A DNA stretch of 64,000 nt. It comes from an uncultured Clostridia bacterium (GTDB taxonomy: Bacteria; Bacillota; Clostridia; Christensenellales; Borkfalkiaceae). The stretch covers positions 1 through 64,000 of the forward strand of contig CANQQY010000004.1 of assembly GCA_947626105.1 (NCBI GenBank). The letters run 5' to 3'. The notes below the pieces were generated by a model. The model searched no databases. It was not told where the DNA came from and saw only the letters and a program-made list of their open reading frames with translations. Positions 45,536 to 51,996 of the stretch are shown in pieces; within the stretch, counting starts at the first letter, position 1; every line of letters starts with the position of its first letter. The position numbers and the translations under genes were made by a program.

Positions 45536-46039
45536 ATGGAAAAAATGCTTATCGTCGGCGAAGTATTGAAGCCGCAGGGGATCCGCGGCGAGATCAAAGT
45601 GAAGCCGTTTACGGACAGCCCGGAGGATTTTTACGCCTTCAAACGCGTCTTTTTGGGCGGGGAGGAGTACCGCGTCCTCAAAGCGAGGATGGGCGGAGGG
45701 GCGGTCTTTCTCACCCTTCGCGGCGTGCCCGACCGCAACGCCGCAGAACTTCTCCGCGGGAAAGAGATCTCTGTTTTGCGCGAGGACGCGCCCGCGCTCG
45801 AAGAGGGCGTCTATTATATCGCGGATCTGCTCGGTTCGGCGGTCGAGACGGAAGCGGGGGAGCATTTGGGCGTCCTTACCGATATCCGCCCCGCGGCGAC
45901 CGATATTTATACGCTTGAAAAGGACGGCAAGGAGATCCTCTTCCCCGCCGTCGAGGGCGTCATTCTCGGGATCGAGCCCGGCGCAAAGCGCATCGTCGTC
46001 GATCCGAAGCGGTTTGGGGAAGTCGCAGTCAAGAATTAG
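45536..46039 (+). CDS. rimM: ribosome maturation factor RimM
   Basis: 167 residues. N-terminal RimM domain with VGEVLKPQGIRGEIKVKPFT, then the PRC-barrel domain with YYIADLLGSAVET and GIEPGAKRIVV. It assists 30S head assembly. The start at 45536 overlaps nothing and lies 1 nt after tmk. In most Bacillota rimM is followed by trmD; here two ABC genes intervene. Confidence 0.93.
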   Translation: MEKMLIVGEVLKPQGIRGEIKVKPFTDSPEDFYAFKRVFLGGEEYRVLKARMGGGAVFLTLRGVPDRNAAELLRGKEISVLREDAPALEEGVYYIADLLGSAVETEAGEHLGVLTDIRPAATDIYTLEKDGKEILFPAVEGVILGIEPGAKRIVVDPKRFGEVAVKN

Positions 46040-46050
46040 GGGGAGAGAAG

Positions 46051-46749
46051 ATGTCTGTCATTCTCGAATGCGGAAATTTAAGCAAGAGCTACGGCTCTTC
46101 CGTCGCGCTCTGCAACGTCAATCTGCGCGTGGAAGCGGGCGGGATCGTCGGGCTTCTCGGGCCGAACGGAAGCGGGAAGTCTACGCTCATCAAGCTCGCC
46201 ATGGGCATGCTGCAACCGACCGCGGGAGCCATTCTCATCGACGGAAAAGCGCCTTCTCCCGCGACGAAGGCGATCACGGCGTATCTGCCGGATACGAATT
46301 TTTTGGCGGAACGCATGAAGGTCAGACAGGCGATCGCATATGTAAAGGATTTCTTCCCCGATTTCCGCACCGAGCGCGCGGAGGCAATGTGCGAGCGGCT
46401 CGGGATCGGGCTCGACCAGCGCATCCGTGCGCTCTCCAAGGGAAATAAGGAGAAAGTCGGGCTCATCCTCACCATGTCGCGGGAGGCGAAACTCTACATT
46501 CTCGACGAGCCCATCGCGGGCGTCGATCCCGCCGCGCGGGATTTCATCCTCGATACGATCGTGCGGAATAAACCCGAGGGGGCGACGATCCTTCTCTGCA
46601 CCCATCTGATTGCGGATATCGAACCCGTTCTGACGCATGCGATCTTTTTGAACCGCGGGCAGGTCGTTCTCGACGAGGACGCCCAAGCGGTTAGGGCGCG
46701 GGAAGGGAAGAGCCTCGACGAGCTCTTCCGGGAGGTGTTCAGATGGTAA
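46051..46749 (+). CDS. ABC transporter ATP-binding protein
   Basis: 232 residues. Walker A LGPNGSGKSTLI; signature LSKGNKEKVGL in place of LSGGQ, as in the YtrB/antibiotic-peptide branch; Walker B KLYILDEPIAGVDP. GGGAGAG precedes the start. It overlaps the permease gene by 7 nt, so they form one exporter or signalling ABC system. Substrate unknown. It sits inside the rimM-trmD operon. Confidence 0.92.
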   Translation: MSVILECGNLSKSYGSSVALCNVNLRVEAGGIVGLLGPNGSGKSTLIKLAMGMLQPTAGAILIDGKAPSPATKAITAYLPDTNFLAERMKVRQAIAYVKDFFPDFRTERAEAMCERLGIGLDQRIRALSKGNKEKVGLILTMSREAKLYILDEPIAGVDPAARDFILDTIVRNKPEGATILLCTHLIADIEPVLTHAIFLNRGQVVLDEDAQAVRAREGKSLDELFREVFRW

Positions 46750-47510
46750 AGCTGTTGAAGCATGAACTTATTGCGCTCTTCCGCGTCCTTCTCTTCTTTG
46801 CGGCGGCGGTCGTCGTGTTTGCCGCGATCGGGCGGATCCTTCTCGCCTTCGATCCCGCATGGGAAAACGGGGCGTTGAGCATTTTGTTCGTCCTCTTCTA
46901 TGTCTTTGCGATCCTCGCGCTCGTCATTGCGGCGTGGGCGCTCGGGATCTCGAGATTCTATAAGACGCTCTTTACGGGCGAGGGGTATATGACGCTCTCC
47001 CTTCCCGTCTCGCCCGTGGGGATCATTTGGGCGAAACTCATCTCCTCGCTCCTCGCCATGCTGTTTGCGGCGGCGGTGAGCCTTTTATCCGTCTTTATCT
47101 TTTTCATCGGCGTAGACAGTCAGATCATTCCCATCCTCGGCGACGAGATCTCGATCTCCTTCCAAATGTGGTTTGAGGAGATCGCCGCGGCGCCCGGGCT
47201 GTTTGTGGAACAGCTCCTGCTCTTCATTCTCGCGATCCCCGCGGGGACGCTGGCGCTCTATGCCTGCATTTCGCTGGGGCAGCTCTTCACCTCGCACAGA
47301 AAGGCAATGACGTTTCTGATCGTCGTGGCGCTCTATATTGCCACAAACATCATTTCGACTCTATGCCTGATCCCCATTTACGAGGCGGCGGGAGAGGTCT
47401 CGGAGCACCTCGTGACGTGGATCTCCATTCTGCTCGTCGGGGCGCTCGACGCGGGCAGTTTCTTCCTCATCCGATATATTTTAAGGAATAAAGTCAATCT
47501 CATTGTATAA
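46743..47510 (+). CDS. ABC transporter permease
   Basis: 255 residues with six predicted membrane helices (the first about 15-37; others around 48-70, 95-125, 145-175, 185-205, 220-245). The sequence AKLISSLLAMLFAAAVSLLS fits an ABC-2-type permease. Partner of the preceding ATPase. trmD begins 3 bp after its stop, so the ABC pair is co-transcribed with RNA-modification genes. Confidence 0.87.
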   Translation: MVKLLKHELIALFRVLLFFAAAVVVFAAIGRILLAFDPAWENGALSILFVLFYVFAILALVIAAWALGISRFYKTLFTGEGYMTLSLPVSPVGIIWAKLISSLLAMLFAAAVSLLSVFIFFIGVDSQIIPILGDEISISFQMWFEEIAAAPGLFVEQLLLFILAIPAGTLALYACISLGQLFTSHRKAMTFLIVVALYIATNIISTLCLIPIYEAAGEVSEHLVTWISILLVGALDAGSFFLIRYILRNKVNLIV

Positions 47511-47513
47511 CCC

Positions 47514-48179
47514 ATGAAAATCACTGTTCTCACCCTTTTCCCCGAAATGTTTTCCGCGCTCTCGTCGAGCATCATCGGCAGGGCGACGAAGGAGGGGAAA
47601 TTTCAGCTCAATATTGTCGATATCCGCGCCTATACCGAGGACAAACACTTAAAATGCGACGATTATCCGTTCGGCGGCGGCGCGGGCATGGTCATGATGG
47701 CGCAGCCCATCGGAAGCGCGATCGAAGCGGTGGATCCCGGACATGGTGCGCGGAGAATCTATCTCTCCCCCAAGGGAAAGACGCTCACGCAGGAGAAAGT
47801 CATCCGTCTTTCGGAAGAGGAGGAACTTGTGCTCCTCTGCGGACACTACGAGGGGGTGGACCAGCGGGCGATCGACCTCTTCATCGACGAGGAGATCTCC
47901 ATCGGAGACTATGTTTTGACGGGCGGAGAGCTGCCCGCAATGGTGCTTGTGGACTGCGTGGCGCGCTATGTGGAAGGAGTGCTTGCGCCGTCCTCCCTTG
48001 TGGATGAGAGCTTTTCGGAGAATTTATTGGAGTATCCGCAATATACCCGCCCCGTGGAATACAGGGGGCTCACGGTGCCCGAGGTGCTCCGCGGCGGCAA
48101 TCACGCGGAGATCGACAAATGGCGCCGTGAAAAAGCGCTCGAACTCACGCGCAAACTCCGCCCCGATTTGTTGAAGTAG
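47514..48179 (+). CDS. trmD: tRNA m1G37 methyltransferase TrmD
   Basis: 221 residues. MKITVLTLFPEMFSALSSSI, the SPOUT-knot motifs LLCGHYEGVDQRAID and DEEISIGDYVLTGGELPAMV, and PQYTRPVEYRGLTVPEVLRGGNH. It methylates G37 next to the anticodon. Last gene of the tmk operon. rplS, its usual follower, is absent; repeats begin right after the stop. Confidence 0.97.
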   Translation: MKITVLTLFPEMFSALSSSIIGRATKEGKFQLNIVDIRAYTEDKHLKCDDYPFGGGAGMVMMAQPIGSAIEAVDPGHGARRIYLSPKGKTLTQEKVIRLSEEEELVLLCGHYEGVDQRAIDLFIDEEISIGDYVLTGGELPAMVLVDCVARYVEGVLAPSSLVDESFSENLLEYPQYTRPVEYRGLTVPEVLRGGNHAEIDKWRREKALELTRKLRPDLLK

Positions 48180-48562
48180 GGGGATGACGCGGTTGTCCCT
48201 GATTCCGAGCGGTTTCCCCCTCATTCCGAGCCCCGCAAGGGGCGAGCCCTCGTAAGTACGGACGCCCGTGGGTCTATGAGATCCGCTCGGCTTCGCCTCG
48301 GGATGAGGAACGGTCCCCTTGGCTCCCCTGGAAGGGGCGCCGAGATGCCCACCTCAGTCACCTATGGTGACAGCTCCTCCTAAGGAGGAGCCATGAAGCC
48401 CCTCCGTGGGAGGGAGACTAAGGGGGTGGGGCGACTTCTAAATCAACGGTGCGAGGCGGGTTTCCCGCCGCTGCACGCCCCCATTTGGCACCCTACGGGA
48501 GCCATAATGTCGTGACAAGCGATATCGAGTCGCAACTCAATATCCCAAAAACGTGACTTTCC
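48180..48562. repeat. repeat mosaic between trmD and rbgA
   Basis: An inverted palindromic element lies at 48219-48308 and a GTCAC-CTATG-GTGAC hairpin near 48357-48372. Inverted fragments of the 15119-15360 composite (GGCGGGTTTCCCGCC, ATTTGGCACCCTACGGGAGCC) lie near 48455-48510. No gene is seen. Confidence 0.7.
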
Positions 48563-48623
48563 TCGTTGAATTTGTTTTTGAGCATGCGCCCCTAAGGCGC
48601 AGACGAAAAAACAAATTCAACGA
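48563..48623 (+). repeat. 61-bp long hairpin just before rbgA
   Basis: A 17-bp perfect outer stem (48563-48579 with 48607-48623) encloses a second stem GCGCC/GGCGC. It ends 13 nt before the rbgA ATG, so the rbgA mRNA would carry it beside the ribosome-binding region (AAAGAGAAATTTT). Confidence 0.85.
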
Positions 48624-48636
48624 AAAGAGAAATTTT

Positions 48637-49488
48637 ATGAAAGTTATCCAATGGTACCCCGGGCACATGGCGAAAGCCATGCGCATGATGGCGGACAATT
48701 TAACGCTCTGCGACGCGGTCGTATTTGTCCTCGACGCGCGCTGCCCCGCAGCCTCTTTTAACAGGAGGCTTACGGACATGGTGTGCGGAAAACCCGTATT
48801 GTACGTTCTCAACAAGGCGGATCTCGCCCTTGCGGACGCATATGTAAATGCCCTCACGGAGAGCGGAAAGCGCGCGATTGCCGTAAATGCGGGAGACAAG
48901 CGCTCTGTCCGTCCCCTCACCCATGCAATGGAGGAGATAGCAAGCGAGCGGATCGCCCGCAACCGCGAAAAGGGCGTCGTCCGCCCCCTGCGCTTTCTCG
49001 TCGCGGGCGTCCCGAATACGGGGAAAAGCACGCTCATCAACCTTTTGGCGGGCGGGAGAAAGGCCGTGACGGGAGATAAAGCGGGCGTGACGAGGGCGAA
49101 GCAGTGGGTCAAATGCGGCGCGTTTGAGCTCATGGATACCCCCGGGACGATGCCCCCTTCCTGCGAAAACCAAATTCTGGCGCGGCGGCTTGCCTATGTG
49201 GGGAGCATCAACGACGATATTTTGGAGATCGACGAGATCGCGCTCGCCCTCCTTGGAGAACTCGCGGAGAGCTTCCCCGCAGGGTTCAAAGAGCGGTACG
49301 GGATCGAGGGGGGGACTCCCCTCGAGATGCTGGAAGCGGTCTGCAAGCGCATGGGATTCCTCTTGCGCGGCGGGGAGCCCGACTATGTGCGCGGCGAGAG
49401 GACGGTTCTCGACGATTTCCGCAAGGGCAGGCTCGGAAGGACGGCGCTCGACGCTCCCGACGACCTCAAAGACGCAGGTTTGATTTGA
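48637..49488 (+). CDS. rbgA: ribosome biogenesis GTPase RbgA (YlqF)
   Basis: 283 residues. Circularly permuted GTPase: G4 LNKADL precedes G1 GVPNTGKSTLIN and G3 DTPG. The N terminus MKVIQWYPGHMAKAMR is family-typical and fixes the start. It acts late in 50S assembly. Adjacent to rnhB (3 bp), the usual Bacillota order. Confidence 0.96.
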   Translation: MKVIQWYPGHMAKAMRMMADNLTLCDAVVFVLDARCPAASFNRRLTDMVCGKPVLYVLNKADLALADAYVNALTESGKRAIAVNAGDKRSVRPLTHAMEEIASERIARNREKGVVRPLRFLVAGVPNTGKSTLINLLAGGRKAVTGDKAGVTRAKQWVKCGAFELMDTPGTMPPSCENQILARRLAYVGSINDDILEIDEIALALLGELAESFPAGFKERYGIEGGTPLEMLEAVCKRMGFLLRGGEPDYVRGERTVLDDFRKGRLGRTALDAPDDLKDAGLI

Positions 49489-49491
49489 ATT

Positions 49492-50127
49492 ATGGACGAA
49501 TTGACTTACGAAAGAGAATATTTTTCGCGGGGATACGCCGCCGTTGCGGGCGTTGACGAGGTGGGGCGCGGTCCGCTTGCCGGCCCCGTCGTCTGCGCCG
49601 CCGTGATCCTGCCCCTCGAAGAGGAGAAGCGCATTCTGGGCGTGGACGACAGCAAGGCGCTTTCCGCCAAGAAACGGGAGGCGCTCTCCGAACAGATCAA
49701 AGACGCCGCCCGCGCCTTTTCGGTGATCGAAGTGGACGAGGGCACGATCGACGCGATCAATATCTTGCAGGCGACGAGGCTCGGCATGAAACGCGCCGTC
49801 GAGGCGCTTGCGCTCCCGCCCGATTTTGTGCTGACGGACGGCAATATGACCCTCGACATCTCCTGCCCGCAGAAGAGCGTCGTCAAGGGGGACGCTCTTG
49901 TGTATTCCATCGGCGCGGCGAGTATCGTTGCAAAAGTGTACCGCGACGCGCTCATGGCAAGGTATGCGGAAGAATTTCCGGAATACGGATTCGAGCATAA
50001 CGCGGGCTACGGCACGCCGCAGCACATACAGGCGATCAGGGAGGTTGGGATATGCAGAATTCACCGCAGGACCTTCATAAAAAAGTTTTGGGACGGGAGG
50101 GTGAGAACCTCACCTGCAAATACTTAA
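49492..50127 (+). CDS. rnhB: ribonuclease HII
   Basis: 211 residues. GVDEVGRGPLAGPVVCAAVIL holds the first two catalytic acids, followed by GVDDSKALSAKKRE and the later Asp in LTDGNMTLDI. It cleaves RNA in RNA-DNA hybrids and at single ribonucleotides. No clear Shine-Dalgarno; likely coupled to rbgA. Its 3' end overlaps yraN by 76 bp. Confidence 0.95.
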   Translation: MDELTYEREYFSRGYAAVAGVDEVGRGPLAGPVVCAAVILPLEEEKRILGVDDSKALSAKKREALSEQIKDAARAFSVIEVDEGTIDAINILQATRLGMKRAVEALALPPDFVLTDGNMTLDISCPQKSVVKGDALVYSIGAASIVAKVYRDALMARYAEEFPEYGFEHNAGYGTPQHIQAIREVGICRIHRRTFIKKFWDGRVRTSPANT

Positions 50128-50414
50128 AAAAACATAAATATAAGATCTTGAAGCGCAATTTCAAGACGCCCTTCGGAGAGGCGGACATCGTGGCGAAGAG
50201 CCCCGACGGCTATATCTGCCTCGTCGAAGTCAAGGCGCGGGAGAGCGACGCGTTCGGGCTCCCGAGCGAGGCGGTCGACCGCGAAAAACAGCGGCGGTAC
50301 CGCATGATGGCAAAATTTTACTGCGCCATGGTGCGGGAAGAAGTGCCCATCCGCTACGACGTCTCCTCGATCTACGAGGGAGAGATCGAATATTTCGAAA
50401 ACGCTTTTATCTGA
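50052..50414 (+). CDS. yraN: YraN/UPF0102 family protein
   Basis: 120 residues. LGREGENLTCKYLKKHKYKIL and the endonuclease-like core FGEADIVAKSPDGYICLVEVKAR (E..D..EVK) of the UPF0102 family, a predicted PD-(D/E)XK-like nuclease fold of unknown function. GGGAGG precedes the ATG, inside rnhB. Last gene of rbgA-rnhB-yraN. Confidence 0.92.
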   Translation: MQNSPQDLHKKVLGREGENLTCKYLKKHKYKILKRNFKTPFGEADIVAKSPDGYICLVEVKARESDAFGLPSEAVDREKQRRYRMMAKFYCAMVREEVPIRYDVSSIYEGEIEYFENAFI

Positions 50415-50439
50415 AAAATCCGCCCGAAGGCGGATTTTT
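50414..50439 (+). terminator. rbgA-rnhB-yraN terminator
   Basis: Stem AAAAATCCGCC/GGCGGATTTTT, loop CGAA, overlapping the yraN stop. Confidence 0.85.
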
Positions 50440-50465
50440 GTGCTTTTTCATTCGGAGGTATTTTT

Positions 50466-51155
50466 ATGAGGTTTTATGAGCTCAAAAGCGCGGAGGACAT
50501 TGTCCGTCTCGTGCAGGAGGCGGGTTTTCTTCCGTTTTTCGCAAATGAGATCGGCGGTTTCTCCGTTGAGGAATGCTGTCCTCCTGAGCTGTGGTTTGCG
50601 GACGGCGTCGACGGACCGTGGGAATGGAAGGGACCCGTGATAAGAGACGGAAAATGTCTGTACGGAAAATTTTTCAACGGCAAGGCGGGTTTTGTGAGCG
50701 CGGAGTGGTTTCCAGATTTCGCAAACTACCGAAGGGACGGTTACGACTTCGATTCCCGCTGTGACGAAGGACTCGCGCCGCGTAAAGATCAATATATCTA
50801 TGAAACGGTCGCGGAGCACACAGAACTTCTTTCAAAAGACCTGAAAATGCTCTGCAATTATCACAAGGGCGGAAATACGGGATTCGAGACCATCATCACC
50901 CGCCTGCAAATGCAGACCTATCTCTGCGTTGCCGATTTCGTCTATCAGCAAGATAAATACGGAAAGCCCTACGGTTGGGGCGTTGCAAAATACTGCACGC
51001 CCGAAAACCTGTTCGGCTATGAAATGGTATCTTCCGCATACAAAAGAGAGCCTGAAAAATCCCTTGAAAAGATTCTCGATCATCTTTCCCGCGTCCTTTC
51101 CGACGTGCCGGATCCGCAAATAGAACATTTGATCCGCTTGAGGAGAACGATTTGA
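50466..51155 (+). CDS. uncharacterised protein, possibly AlkZ-related
   Basis: 229 residues. No signal peptide or membrane helix. It shows conserved-looking ELWFADGVDGPWEWKGPVI, CLYGKFFNGKAGFVSAEWFPDFANYRRDGYDF and a C-terminal SLEKILDHLSRVLSDVPD. I recall similar clostridial proteins annotated as AlkZ-related, but I cannot confirm the fold. CGGAGG precedes the start. Base composition is more AT-rich than neighbours, and it lies at the edge of an accessory island. Confidence 0.6.
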   Translation: MRFYELKSAEDIVRLVQEAGFLPFFANEIGGFSVEECCPPELWFADGVDGPWEWKGPVIRDGKCLYGKFFNGKAGFVSAEWFPDFANYRRDGYDFDSRCDEGLAPRKDQYIYETVAEHTELLSKDLKMLCNYHKGGNTGFETIITRLQMQTYLCVADFVYQQDKYGKPYGWGVAKYCTPENLFGYEMVSSAYKREPEKSLEKILDHLSRVLSDVPDPQIEHLIRLRRTI

Positions 51156-51265
51156 GGCTCCCCGCAACGCCGCCGAGAAATTACATGCGCGAAAATGAAA
51201 TATTACCCGCTATGCGGGTGGATATTATTCAGTAAGATTTTGAAAAGCAAGACATATGGACAGGT

Positions 51266-51586
51266 TCACGGCTTGAATTTGCTAAGATCCATGCGCGTAT
51301 AGCGGAAACGCAAAATATTGACGCTCTTCTCGTCCTCTTTTATCTCATAGATCAAAACATAGTTTTCTACGGGGATATGGCGGATATTTTCGTCCGTCAC
51401 AAGGAACAGTTTGCAATCGGCAGCCGAATAAGGAAACTCGCAAATCGTTTCGATCGCGTGTTCTATCTTGTCCAACAGGTCGATCGCGGCTTTTTCGTTA
51501 CAGAGCGTTTCCGATATGTAGGCAAGCACCGAGTCAAGGTCCTGCTCGGCAAGAGGCGTCAGTCGAAAACAATACTTACTTGCCAT
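51266..51586 (-). CDS. RelE/ParE-family toxin
   Basis: 106 residues. YCFRLTPLAEQDLDSVLAYI at the N terminus and NILRFRYTRMDLSKF near the C terminus match the RelE/ParE superfamily. Such toxins cleave ribosome-bound mRNA or poison gyrase; which applies cannot be told. The ATG overlaps the antitoxin stop by 11 nt, standard coupling for antitoxin-first modules. Confidence 0.88.
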   Translation of the reverse strand: MASKYCFRLTPLAEQDLDSVLAYISETLCNEKAAIDLLDKIEHAIETICEFPYSAADCKLFLVTDENIRHIPVENYVLIYEIKEDEKSVNILRFRYTRMDLSKFKP

Positions 51587-51836
51587 GCTTTTTCCTCAAT
51601 TTCGCAAGCGCGGCGGGACCGTCGATAAGTTCTCCGCGGTCGGCCTGCGCCTTGCTTTCCATGATCTTAGCGTACATTTCGGCCTGCGCAAGCCGCTCCT
51701 CATAGGTGGCCATACTCATGACGACCATGTCGCCGTAGCCGTTCTTCGTGACGAAGATCGGCTCGTTCGTCGCATTGCACATCTCGGAAATTTTTGTCGT
51801 ATCCCTTAAATCCCGAATCGGAATGATCTGCGGCAT
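51576..51836 (-). CDS. Phd/YefM-family antitoxin
   Basis: 86 residues. MPQIIPIRDLRDTTKISEMC and EPIFVTKNGYGDMVVMSMATYEE are the Phd/YefM DNA-binding fold; the C-terminal Lys-rich tail should wrap the toxin. ATG 51836 has GGAGG 6 nt upstream. It likely represses its own operon through the palindrome just upstream. Confidence 0.9.
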   Translation of the reverse strand: MPQIIPIRDLRDTTKISEMCNATNEPIFVTKNGYGDMVVMSMATYEERLAQAEMYAKIMESKAQADRGELIDGPAALAKLRKKHGK

Positions 51837-51862
51837 CTTGCACCTCCATATCATTTTATGTT

Positions 51863-51902
51863 ATTGTGCTATAATTATAGCACAATTATGCGCCGCTGTC
51901 AA
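51863..51902 (-). promoter_or_regulatory. toxin-antitoxin promoter with a perfect 24-bp operator
   Basis: Minus strand TTGACA (51897-51902), 17 bp, TATAAT (51874-51879). The -10 box sits in the centre of a perfect palindrome, ATTGTGCTATAA and its complement (51863-51886), so bound antitoxin would block polymerase directly. Confidence 0.88.
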
Positions 51903-51996
51903 GCGTTTTACTTCAACCTCCACCACCCGTTGCGCGGAAGCCGCCCCCTTCAAAGGGGGCGGCGATTCTAAAAATGAGCGCCAAGGAAAGGCGGGA

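Noticed and set aside
48180-48636. rplS between trmD and rbgA
   Set aside because: No frame of suitable length or L19-like sequence on either strand; the space is repeats only.
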